Shown piece by piece: positions 1 to 6,874 of a stretch of 7,910 bases of DNA (position 1 is the first letter of the stretch; every line of letters begins with the position of its first letter). The notes beneath the pieces were generated by a model. It worked only from the letters and a program-made list of their open reading frames with translations, was not told the origin of the DNA and did not search any database. The stretch comes from Clostridiales bacterium. GTDB taxonomy: Bacteria; Bacillota_A; Clostridia; Peptostreptococcales; Anaerovoracaceae. The stretch is taken from the NCBI GenBank assembly GCA_012510935.1, contig JAAZHB010000151.1:1-7910 (forward strand). The letters run 5' to 3'. Position numbers and translations under genes: made by a program.

Positions 1-237
1 ACGAAATTTGGAGAAATTGACATAGTGACAATTAGGGGCGGGCTCGTGAGTTTCTGGGAGGTTAAAACGAGGGTAGGTTGTTCGCATGGACATCCCGCAG
101 AGGCAGTTGATGAAAGAAAACAAAGAAAAATCAAGATTTGTTCGGAAATTTTCCTTAATAGCCATAAGCTAGAATATAAGGAAGTTGAATTTAATGTGGC
201 AGCAATTGAGATTGGTCTAATAATAGGGTGCATATAG
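1..237 (+). CDS. yraN: YraN/UPF0102 family endonuclease-like protein, 3' part only
   Basis: The reading frame is open from base 1 to a TAG at 235-237, so the 5' end lies outside the window; 78 codons are visible. The translation begins TKFGEIDIVTI and continues to FWEVKTR, which matches the UPF0102 core: a GE(I)D motif followed by an E-V-K motif, the PD-(D/E)xK nuclease-fold signature. A downstream HPAEAV...KQRKI stretch also fits the family (G-x-P-x-E-A-V...K-Q-x-K-I). Family knowledge: YraN proteins resemble Holliday-junction resolvases, but their role is not settled. The C-terminus is slightly odd: the usual R-F-D near the end reads E-F-N, and the protein stops at IIGCI without the common H-I-x-N-A-F ending. 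The first ATG-like codon inside the window (GTG at 25) is not a credible start, because the conserved GEID lies before it. Its stop codon overlaps the comM ribosome binding site, which suggests co-transcription. Confidence 0.85.
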   Translation, partial: TKFGEIDIVTIRGGLVSFWEVKTRVGCSHGHPAEAVDERKQRKIKICSEIFLNSHKLEYKEVEFNVAAIEIGLIIGCI

Positions 238-241
238 GAGG
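236..241 (+). promoter_or_regulatory. Ribosome binding site of comM, overlapping the yraN stop
   Basis: AGGAGG at 236-241 is a perfect Shine-Dalgarno match with 5 bases to the ATG at 247. It shares bases with the yraN TAG (235-237), so ribosomes terminating on yraN sit on the initiation site of the next gene. This supports translational coupling and fixes the comM start. Confidence 0.8.
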
Positions 242-246
242 CTTAT

Positions 247-1803
247 ATGTTTAGTAAAATTAAAACTGCAGTTTTTGCTGGAGTACAAGGGCAGACAGTG
301 ATTGTTGAGACTGATATTACAAGGGGCTTGCCAAATATATGCATTGTTGGGATGGCCTCTGCAATGGTAATGGAGGCTAGAGAAAGAATTAAGTCAGCAA
401 TCATAAACTCGGGATATGATTATCCGCGCAGCAGAATTGTCGTAAATCTAACACCTGCAAATATTAGAAAGAATGGAAGTTATCTTGACCTGCCAATGGC
501 AATTGGGATTCTCACCTCGTCACTTTATGTTAGTTCTGCGGCAGAAAACTATGGAATTATTGGTGAACTGTCCTTAAATGGCAATATCAGTAGAATTGAT
601 GGTGTCTTACCTATGGTTATAGACATGTATAAGAGCGGCATAAGCACTATAATTCTTCCGGTTGAGAATTATAACGAAGCAAAGCTAATTGAAGGCCCGA
701 AACTAATCCCGGTAATGTCTCTAACGGATTGCATTAATATAATTAATAATTGCAAAGATAGTCCAAGTGAGAAGACCATAAGATTTCTGAAGAAAATTGA
801 GCAAGCTATTGCGAAGGAAGCTCCAATGAATAATGAGGCTCTCATTAAAAATGAAATTGATTTTAAAGATATAGCGGGACAAGAGAATGCGAAGCGGGCA
901 ATACAGGTTGCTGTTACAGGGCGTCACGGTATTATGATGCTTGGTCCACCAGGTTGCGGCAAGACAATGATTGCTAGAAGGATTCATACAATCATGCCGG
1001 AAATGAGCAATCAAGAGATTCTGGAAACTGCAATTATTTATTCGGTTATGGGAAATGATAGAAACATTAGAAAGATTACAGAAAGACCTTTTCGTATGCC
1101 GCATTGTTCGATAGGAAGAGCCGGTTTACTTGGAGGCGGGAGATACCCTGTCCCAGGTGAAATATCGCTTGCACATAACGGAGTTTTATTTCTCGATGAG
1201 GTGACTTGTTTTGATAGAACGCTAATTGATGCGCTGAGAACACCAATCGAAGAAAAAAAGATCGAACATTTTAGAGGCGGAGAGCCTCATAGTTTTCCAT
1301 GCGATTTTCATCTTATTATGGCGGCGAATCCTTGCTGTTGCGGTTATGCAGGTGATACTGAGAAATTATGTAAATGCTCGCAGAGTCAACTCGATCAATA
1401 CAGAAGAAAGTTGAATGGGCCTTTAATTGACCGAATAGATATTAGAATTAGTCTGAATAGAGTAGATTACATAGAGCTTCAAGAGAATTCAATAAACGGA
1501 AAGACATCCGCTGAGCTGAGAGAGGAGGTAGTTAAGGCAAGAGTGTTTGCAAAATCAATGGGGCGGTTTAAACCTAATGGTGCGCTGACAGACTCAGAAT
1601 TGAAGATCCACTGCAAGCTTGGGTGTGAGGAAGAAAAGCTGATGAGTACCGCTTATAAAGCATATAAAATGTCAGCTCGTTCCCTCAACAAGATATTAAA
1701 GATCTCAAGAACAATTGCAGATCTTGACGGGAAAGTAGACATAGAATATGAACATATTGCTGAAGCCTTGAGCTATAGAATTGGAGACATAAATGAAGAT
1801 TAG
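247..1803 (+). CDS. comM: ComM / YifB family Mg-chelatase-like AAA+ ATPase
   Basis: This 518-residue protein has the three-part ComM layout. Residues about 20-141 form the N-terminal ChlI/Lon-like domain (GLPNICIVGM, VVNLTPANIRKNGSYLDLP, GELSLNGNISRIDGVLP). Residues about 205-400 form the AAA+ core, with Walker A GPPGCGKT at 233-240 and Walker B VLFLDE at 313-318. Residues about 410-512 form the Mg_chelatase_C helical domain. Within the core, NPCCCG (361-366) and CKC (375-377) give the conserved cysteine pairs of the family; the usual motif is NPCPCG, so Cys364 replaces a proline. Family knowledge: ComM is a hexameric helicase that promotes branch migration and widens integration of transforming DNA; it is not a true chelatase subunit. 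A strong RBS 5 bases upstream supports the ATG. The end overlaps dprA by 11 bases in another frame. The role in this organism is inferred from homology and the dprA neighbour. Confidence 0.93.
   Translation: MFSKIKTAVFAGVQGQTVIVETDITRGLPNICIVGMASAMVMEARERIKSAIINSGYDYPRSRIVVNLTPANIRKNGSYLDLPMAIGILTSSLYVSSAAENYGIIGELSLNGNISRIDGVLPMVIDMYKSGISTIILPVENYNEAKLIEGPKLIPVMSLTDCINIINNCKDSPSEKTIRFLKKIEQAIAKEAPMNNEALIKNEIDFKDIAGQENAKRAIQVAVTGRHGIMMLGPPGCGKTMIARRIHTIMPEMSNQEILETAIIYSVMGNDRNIRKITERPFRMPHCSIGRAGLLGGGRYPVPGEISLAHNGVLFLDEVTCFDRTLIDALRTPIEEKKIEHFRGGEPHSFPCDFHLIMAANPCCCGYAGDTEKLCKCSQSQLDQYRRKLNGPLIDRIDIRISLNRVDYIELQENSINGKTSAELREEVVKARVFAKSMGRFKPNGALTDSELKIHCKLGCEEEKLMSTAYKAYKMSARSLNKILKISRTIADLDGKVDIEYEHIAEALSYRIGDINED
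1783..1786 (+). promoter_or_regulatory. Ribosome binding site of dprA, inside comM
   Basis: GGAG at 1783-1786 lies 6 bases before the ATG at 1793, within the last codons of comM. It supports the overlapping dprA start rather than a downstream one. Confidence 0.6.
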
Positions 1804-2650
1804 GCATATAGATATTAATTCAGAAGAATATCCAGCCAAGTTAAGAGAGATTGCAAATCCACCCAAAGAACTCTATTATTCTGGCGATATTTCACTTCTT
1901 TCAACAAACTGTGTAGCGATGGTCGGATCTAGAAAATTCACTATGTATGGCAAAACAGTAGCTCGTAGTATTGGGCGAACGCTTGCGAGCGCAGGCATGA
2001 CAGTAGTCTCTGGGCTGGCGAAAGGTATAGATACTTTCTCGCATGAAGGGGCTCTTGAAGTAGATGGGAAAGCAATTGCGGTTCTAGGTACAGGAATTTT
2101 GAGAATGTTCCCAACATCAAATCAACAAATTATGAACGAGATAGCTGATTCGGGGTTAGTTATAAGCGAGTTTGAGCCGAATTTCTCGGGGAATAAGTGG
2201 TCTTTCCCAAGTCGGAACAGAATAATTTCCGGGTTATCTGAGACTATAGTAGTAATTGAGGCAAATTTCCAAAGCGGCGCTTTGATAACTGCAAATTTTG
2301 CGCTTGAACAAGGGAAGAACTTGTATGCAGTGCCAGGAAATATTACAAGTCAATTCAGCGCTGGAACAAATAGACTTATTAGGGATGGAGCGACTCCTCT
2401 AATATGTGTTAAAGATATTTTAGATGAGCTTGGCCTCGAGCAACAATACGAGACAGAAGATGTAAGGAAAATCCTTGGTGAGGATGAGCTTGCTGTATAT
2501 AATTGCGTGAAAAACTCAGATGGAATTACTGTAAATGAAATTGCACATATGCTTGACACGAAAACGGCAAAAGTAAATGCTACAATAACTGTGCTTGAGA
2601 TTAAGGGCGTTCTTACTGTATATGCTGGTAAAATTTTTATTGCAAAATGA
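1793..2650 (+). CDS. dprA: DNA processing protein DprA (Smf)
   Basis: This 285-residue protein has the DprA Rossmann-fold signatures in order: PPKELYYSGD (23-32), VGSR (44-47), SGLAKGIDT (73-81), GTG (99-101), FPSRNRIISGLS (138-149), VVIEA (153-157), SGALITA (161-167), AVPGN (179-183) and GTNRLIRDGA (191-200). Residues about 228-284 form the C-terminal winged-helix domain (ITVNEIAHML...VLEIKGVLTVYAGKIFI). The conserved Y-P-x-x-L segment that opens the Rossmann part lies at residues 13-17, so there is no room for the N-terminal SAM-like domain found in many DprA proteins. Family knowledge: DprA binds incoming single-stranded DNA in the cytoplasm, protects it and loads RecA during transformation. 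Many non-competent bacteria also keep it, so presence alone does not prove competence. The start overlaps comM by 11 bases and has a GGAG site 6 bases upstream, which implies coupled expression. Confidence 0.95.
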   Translation: MKIRHIDINSEEYPAKLREIANPPKELYYSGDISLLSTNCVAMVGSRKFTMYGKTVARSIGRTLASAGMTVVSGLAKGIDTFSHEGALEVDGKAIAVLGTGILRMFPTSNQQIMNEIADSGLVISEFEPNFSGNKWSFPSRNRIISGLSETIVVIEANFQSGALITANFALEQGKNLYAVPGNITSQFSAGTNRLIRDGATPLICVKDILDELGLEQQYETEDVRKILGEDELAVYNCVKNSDGITVNEIAHMLDTKTAKVNATITVLEIKGVLTVYAGKIFIAK

Positions 2651-2737
2651 TAAATTGGAATATATACTTCTTATTTATGATAGCATTTAAAAAAAGCAAT
2701 GTTTTTTTTACCATAATATATAGTAGAAATTATTTAT
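2651..2737 (+). promoter_or_regulatory. AT-rich dprA-topA gap: possible weak terminator and topA operon promoter
   Basis: This is the main gene-free gap among the protein genes (102 bases, 2651-2752). It contains A7 (2689-2695) and T8 (2702-2709) around GCAATG. Two weak folds are possible: A7 with the T tract, or a 6-pair stem of 2682-2687 with 2698-2703 followed by six T. Neither has the GC-rich stem of a strong intrinsic terminator. Promoter-like hexamers exist but none is convincing: TTGGAA (2655-2660) with TATGAT (2676-2681) at a short 15-base spacing, and CATAAT (2712-2717) without a good -35. Given that the genes on either side are tightly packed, I infer that a transcript boundary or an extra promoter lies here; the exact sites are uncertain. 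Confidence 0.35.
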
Positions 2738-2744
2738 AAGGAAG
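2738..2744 (+). promoter_or_regulatory. Ribosome binding site of topA
   Basis: AAGGAAG lies 8 bases before the ATG at 2753. It decides the start in favour of the long form of TopA that includes the basic N-terminal tail. Confidence 0.7.
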
Positions 2745-2752
2745 AGTGAAAT

Positions 2753-4882
2753 ATGGCAACAAGCTCAGCTACAACGAAGAAGACAACTAAGAAAACACCA
2801 AGCGCTACAAAGACAAGGAAGAGAAGAACTGTAGCAAGTGCTGGGAAGACTCTCTTAATTGTTGAGTCACCATCAAAGGCGAAGGTTATTAGCAAGTATC
2901 TTGGGTCTAAGTATCATGTAATTGCATCAGTGGGACATGTAAGGGATTTACCTAAAAGTAGACTGGGTGTAGATATTGACAATAATTTTGAACCAGAATA
3001 TATAAATATTCGTGGGAAAGGAGATACTATCAAGGAGCTGAAGAAAGAAGCAGCTGCTGCAAATAGAGTTCTTCTTGCAACCGACCCGGACCGCGAAGGA
3101 GAAGCTATTTCTTGGCACATTGCGCATCTTCTGGATATTGAGCCCGAAGAGCCTTGTCGTGTGAAATTTAACGAAATAAATAAGGAAGCTGTCAAAGCGG
3201 CTATTAAGGATGTAAATCCTATTGAAGAAGGACTAGTTGATTCGCAGCAGGCCAGAAGAGTTCTAGATAGAATTGTAGGCTACCAGATTTCTCCGCTTCT
3301 TTGGAAGAAGGTTCAAAGGGGATTATCTGCTGGTCGTGTTCAATCAGCTGCGCTTAAGATTATTTGTGACAGAGAGAATGAAATAAATGATTTTGTGCCT
3401 GAAGAATTTTGGTCAATTACTGCTGATTTCGGTAAAGAATTTACAGCACCACTTTCCAAGATATCTGGCAAGAAGGCGCATGTTCCTAACGAAGATGCAG
3501 CGAATAAGATAGAGACAGAACTAGCAGATGGGAAATATGTTGTTGCTGATGTAAAGTCGGGCGATAAGAAGTTCAAGCCATACGCACCTTTTACAACTAG
3601 TAGTATGCAACAGGATGCTGCAAACAAGATAGGATTTCAGACAAGGAAAACTATGCAAGTTGCGCAGCAACTCTACGAGGGCGTTACAATTAAGGGTATG
3701 GGAGCAAGAGGTCTTATCACTTATTTGAGAACTGATTCTGTAAGAGTATCTGACCAAGCTAAGGCTTCAGCACTTTCTTATATCAAAGATAATTATGGCG
3801 AGAAATATGCTGGGAACAACTTCTATTCAAATAAGAAGAAAGCAATGCAAGATGCTCACGAAGCTATTAGACCATCAGATGTAACACTAGATCCTTTGTC
3901 AATTAAGGATTCCCTTACACCTGATCAGTTTAAGCTATATGATTTAATTTGGAGAAGATTTGTTGCTTCACAAATGGCTACATCGTCATATGCAACTAAT
4001 ACAGTTTTGATAGAGAATGGTAAATATGAGTTTAAGTCAACTGGATCAAGATTAATTTTTGACGGATGGAGAAGAGTTTACCCAGTAACATCTGAAAAGG
4101 GAGCAGTGGTACCTGAACTTGAGGTAGGACAAGAGCTAGGACTTGATAAGCTTATCAAGGAGCAGAAGTTCACTCAGCCACCTGCAAGATATACTGAAGC
4201 ATCTCTTGTAAAGGAGATGGAAGATAAGAATATTGGTCGACCAAGTACTTATGCCACAATCATTTCGACACTTACAACAAGGCGTTATGTTAAGAGAGAG
4301 AAGAAAAGCCTTGTACCTACCAAACTAGGTTTTGAGGTTATTGGAATACTTGCGGAATACTTTAAGAATATTGTAGATGTAAGCTTTACCAGCGATATGG
4401 AAGATAACCTTGATAAGATTGAACTTAAAGAGGTTGAATGGAAAAATGTTATTTCGGATTTCTACAAAGACTTCTCGAAGGATTTAAAGATTGCGGACGA
4501 AGAGGTTGCAAAACTTGAGAGAGAAGTTGTTTTAAGCGATGAGGTTTGCGAGAAATGCGGTAAACCTATGGCATATAAAGAAGGTCGTTTTGGAAGATTC
4601 CTTGCATGTACCGGATATCCTGAATGCCAGAACACTAAGCCGATTGTTAAATCTACTGGCGTTAAGTGCCCAAAATGCGGGAAGGATATTATCGAGAGAA
4701 AGTCTAGAAAGACTGGAAGAATTTTCTATGGTTGCAGTGGTTATCCAGAATGCGATATGTCATTTTGGGATAAGCCAACGGGTGAGACTTGCCCTAAATG
4801 TGGCTCTATGATAGTAGAGACAAAGGGAAAGAACAAGACAAAAAAGTGCTCAAACTCAGAGTGTGATTATAAGGAGAAATAA
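2753..4882 (+). CDS. topA: DNA topoisomerase I (type IA)
   Basis: This 709-residue enzyme relaxes negative supercoils through a 5'-phosphotyrosine single-strand break. The TOPRIM domain starts with TLLIVESPSKAK (Glu38) and carries the acidic triad DPDRE (Asp111, Asp113, Glu115). The catalytic tyrosine is Tyr324 in LITYLRTDS, and HEAIRP follows at 369-374. GRPSTYATII (495-504) is the other conserved type IA block. The C-terminus has three Cys4 zinc ribbons: C599/C602/C619/C625, C639/C642/C661/C667 and C680/C683/C699/C704. The first about 31 residues are a Thr/Ser/Ala/Lys/Arg-rich basic tail ahead of the normal family start; a good RBS upstream and no internal ATG before TOPRIM indicate the tail is translated. 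Length is otherwise normal. It follows a possible promoter gap and leads the hslV-hslU-yigZ run, with 4 bases to hslV. In other bacteria topA responds to supercoiling; nothing here proves that. Confidence 0.97.
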   Translation: MATSSATTKKTTKKTPSATKTRKRRTVASAGKTLLIVESPSKAKVISKYLGSKYHVIASVGHVRDLPKSRLGVDIDNNFEPEYINIRGKGDTIKELKKEAAAANRVLLATDPDREGEAISWHIAHLLDIEPEEPCRVKFNEINKEAVKAAIKDVNPIEEGLVDSQQARRVLDRIVGYQISPLLWKKVQRGLSAGRVQSAALKIICDRENEINDFVPEEFWSITADFGKEFTAPLSKISGKKAHVPNEDAANKIETELADGKYVVADVKSGDKKFKPYAPFTTSSMQQDAANKIGFQTRKTMQVAQQLYEGVTIKGMGARGLITYLRTDSVRVSDQAKASALSYIKDNYGEKYAGNNFYSNKKKAMQDAHEAIRPSDVTLDPLSIKDSLTPDQFKLYDLIWRRFVASQMATSSYATNTVLIENGKYEFKSTGSRLIFDGWRRVYPVTSEKGAVVPELEVGQELGLDKLIKEQKFTQPPARYTEASLVKEMEDKNIGRPSTYATIISTLTTRRYVKREKKSLVPTKLGFEVIGILAEYFKNIVDVSFTSDMEDNLDKIELKEVEWKNVISDFYKDFSKDLKIADEEVAKLEREVVLSDEVCEKCGKPMAYKEGRFGRFLACTGYPECQNTKPIVKSTGVKCPKCGKDIIERKSRKTGRIFYGCSGYPECDMSFWDKPTGETCPKCGSMIVETKGKNKTKKCSNSECDYKEK
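4871..4877 (+). promoter_or_regulatory. Ribosome binding site of hslV, overlapping the topA end
   Basis: AAGGAGA at 4871-4877 sits inside the last codons of topA, 9 bases before the ATG at 4887. An in-frame GTG at 4863 lies upstream of this site and would give eight extra residues (MIIRRNKE) unlike any HslV I know, so the ATG at 4887 is preferred. Confidence 0.8.
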
Positions 4883-4886
4883 AGAA

Positions 4887-5426
4887 ATGATTCAATTCCA
4901 TGCTACAACAATTTGTGCAGTTAAAAGACCTAATGGAGATATCTGTATCGGTGGAGATGGACAGGTTACTATGGGTGAGACAACAATAATGAAGAACGGG
5001 GCCAAGAAAGTTAAGAAAATTTACAATGATAAAGTATTAACTGGATTTGCAGGCTCTGTTTCAGATGCTTTTGCATTGACAGACAAGTTTGAAAGTAAGC
5101 TTGAGGAACATTCAGGTAATTTAAAAAGAGCGGCCGTTGATCTTGCACAATTTTGGAGACAGGATCAGGCTTCAAGAAGCCTAGAGGCTCTAATGATTGT
5201 TGTTGACCAAGAGGATATGCTTGTAATATCTGGAAATGGAGAGGTAATCGTTCCAGATAAAAGAGTTATATCAATCGGTTCGGGCGGAAACTACGCATAT
5301 TCCGCAGCGCTAGCGCTTTATGATAATACAGATCTTGATGCAGAATCAATTGTAAGAAAATCCCTTGAAATTGCATCAAATATTTGCGTATATACAAATA
5401 ATAATATTTCAGTTGAGAAATTATAG
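4887..5426 (+). CDS. hslV: HslV (ClpQ/CodW) peptidase subunit of the HslUV protease
   Basis: This 179-residue protein is the proteasome-beta-like peptidase that stacks as two hexameric rings capped by HslU and degrades unfolded cytoplasmic proteins. The start MIQFHATTICAVKR aligns with the family: Thr7 of the TTI motif is the expected N-terminal nucleophile, so six residues must be removed. Other family features are GGDGQVT (22-28, Asp24), the Lys-Lys pair at 40-41 (position of the catalytic lysine), YNDKVLTGFAGSVSDAF, and IGSGGNYA near residue 131. The end ICVYTNNNISVEKL is typical. The chosen ATG has an AAGGAGA site 9 bases upstream; the gap to topA is 4 bases. Its stop codon overlaps the RBS of hslU, matching the need for balanced amounts of the two subunits. 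In B. subtilis the CodW nucleophile has been reported to be an N-terminal serine; there is no such serine here. Confidence 0.95.
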   Translation: MIQFHATTICAVKRPNGDICIGGDGQVTMGETTIMKNGAKKVKKIYNDKVLTGFAGSVSDAFALTDKFESKLEEHSGNLKRAAVDLAQFWRQDQASRSLEALMIVVDQEDMLVISGNGEVIVPDKRVISIGSGGNYAYSAALALYDNTDLDAESIVRKSLEIASNICVYTNNNISVEKL

Positions 5427-5430
5427 GAGG
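5425..5430 (+). promoter_or_regulatory. Ribosome binding site of hslU, overlapping the hslV stop
   Basis: AGGAGG at 5425-5430 shares bases with the hslV TAG (5424-5426) and lies 10 bases before the ATG at 5441. The arrangement repeats that of yraN-comM and suggests coupled translation of the two protease subunits. Confidence 0.75.
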
Positions 5431-5440
5431 CAATGCTGTA

Positions 5441-6868
5441 ATGTCAGAACTAAAGAAGATGACGCCGAAGCAGATTGTTGAGGAACTTGACAAATATATT
5501 ATCGGCCAAGATGAAGCAAAGAAGTCAGTCGCTATTGCTTTGAGAAATAGACATAGAAGGTCCTTGCTAGATGATAAGATGAAGGAAGAAATCACTCCAA
5601 AGAATATTCTTATGGCAGGACCAACTGGAGTTGGAAAGACAGAGATTGCGCGTAGATTAGCCAAAATTATGGATGCGCCTTTTGTTAAAGTTGAGGCAAC
5701 TAAATTTACGGAAGTTGGATATGTTGGTAGAGATGTAGATTCAATGATTAGAGACCTTGTTGAAGCATCTGTAAGATTAGTTAAGCAGAAGTCCATGTCA
5801 GAGAAGTATGATGTCGCTGAAGAGCTTGCCGAGAACAAACTCGTTGAGGCGTTAGTACCAGGATTGAAGAAGAACCGCGCGGACCAGAATGTGCTCGGAA
5901 ATATTTTTGGCAAGGCTCCATACAAGACTCAAAAGGAAGAGTATGAAGAGAAGCAACAACAAGAAGCTGAAGCAAGTCAAGAATATCAAGAAATTAAATT
6001 GACAAGAGAGCAAGTAAGAAATCAGCTAAAAGAAGGATTGCTTGAAGACCAGCTTGTTGAGATTGAGGTTGATGATTCACCAAAAATGAATGCTCTAGAC
6101 ATGCAAAATGAAGGCATGTCAGTTGCTATTGGCAATATTTTTGACAACATGATGCCAAAGAAGACTAAGCACAAGAAGTGTACGGTGAAAGAAGCTCGCA
6201 AGATTCTTATTGAACAAGAGGCAAATAACCTAATCGATATGGACCAGGTAATCGATTCTGCCCTTGAAAGCGCGGAGCAAAGTGGAATAGTATTTATCGA
6301 TGAGATTGATAAGATAGCATCAGGCAGCTCAAACAGATCAAGTGCTGATGTATCAAGAGACGGAGTTCAAAGGGATATTCTTCCAATCGTAGAAGGAAGT
6401 GTTGTAAATACGAAATATGGACCAGTGAAGACAGATCATATGCTGTTCATTGGCGCAGGAGCTTTTCATGTATCAAAACCTTCAGATCTAATTCCAGAAC
6501 TTCAAGGTAGATTCCCAATTCAAGTTTCATTGAAAAGCCTTGATGTAGAAGATTTTAAGAATATTCTTACTGTTCCTGAAAACGCAATAATAAAGCAGGA
6601 GAAAGCTCTTCTTGGAACTGAAGGTGTTGAATTAAGTTTTACAGAAGATGCAATAGATGAAATTGCTGAACTGGCATATTTAATGAATGCAGAGACGGAA
6701 GATATTGGAGCAAGAAGACTTTATACGATTCTTGAAAGCCTTCTTGAAGAGATTTCGTTTAACTTACCAGATCCAGATGTGAATGAAGTTGTTTTTGACG
6801 CCGAAATGGTAAAAAAACAGTTCGCTGAGACAATGAAGCAAGTTGATGTAGATAAATATATATTATAG
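5441..6868 (+). CDS. hslU: HslU (ClpY/CodX) ATPase subunit of the HslUV protease
   Basis: This 475-residue AAA+ unfoldase recognises substrates and threads them into HslV. The N-terminal MTPKQIVEELDKYIIGQDEAKKSVAIALRNR-type opening is typical of the family. Walker A is GPTGVGKT (60-67), the pore loop is GYVG (93-96), and Walker B is IVFIDE (283-288). The sensor and arginine-finger region is SKPSDLIPELQGRFPI (345-360), and sensor 2 is GARRL (423-427). Between about 110 and 245 lies the I-domain specific to HslU, here rich in Glu and Gln around 164-185. The C-terminus DKYIL matches the short tail that docks into HslV pockets. The length is close to that of other Firmicutes ClpY proteins. It follows hslV by 14 bases and precedes yigZ by 6, so it belongs to the topA-yigZ operon. 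No codY gene follows, unlike the B. subtilis codWXY order. Confidence 0.97.
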   Translation: MSELKKMTPKQIVEELDKYIIGQDEAKKSVAIALRNRHRRSLLDDKMKEEITPKNILMAGPTGVGKTEIARRLAKIMDAPFVKVEATKFTEVGYVGRDVDSMIRDLVEASVRLVKQKSMSEKYDVAEELAENKLVEALVPGLKKNRADQNVLGNIFGKAPYKTQKEEYEEKQQQEAEASQEYQEIKLTREQVRNQLKEGLLEDQLVEIEVDDSPKMNALDMQNEGMSVAIGNIFDNMMPKKTKHKKCTVKEARKILIEQEANNLIDMDQVIDSALESAEQSGIVFIDEIDKIASGSSNRSSADVSRDGVQRDILPIVEGSVVNTKYGPVKTDHMLFIGAGAFHVSKPSDLIPELQGRFPIQVSLKSLDVEDFKNILTVPENAIIKQEKALLGTEGVELSFTEDAIDEIAELAYLMNAETEDIGARRLYTILESLLEEISFNLPDPDVNEVVFDAEMVKKQFAETMKQVDVDKYIL

Positions 6869-6874
6869 AGACTA

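Noticed and set aside
721..1104. A 127-codon open frame on the minus strand within comM
   Set aside because: It is antisense to the ComM linker and ATPase core, whose motifs are intact in the plus frame; the translation shows no recognisable domain.
4539..4811. A plus-strand frame inside the topA zinc-ribbon region
   Set aside because: It overlaps the three Cys4 motifs of TopA in another frame; its repeated look only mirrors the repeated zinc ribbons.
4863..4886. Upstream GTG start for hslV at 4863
   Set aside because: It would overlap topA, place the RBS inside the coding region and add eight residues with no family counterpart.
5266..5925. A 219-codon open frame on the minus strand across hslV and hslU
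   Set aside because: It lies antisense to two well-conserved genes, has no RBS-supported start, and its Ser/Phe/Leu-rich translation is typical of a shadow of AT-rich coding sequence.
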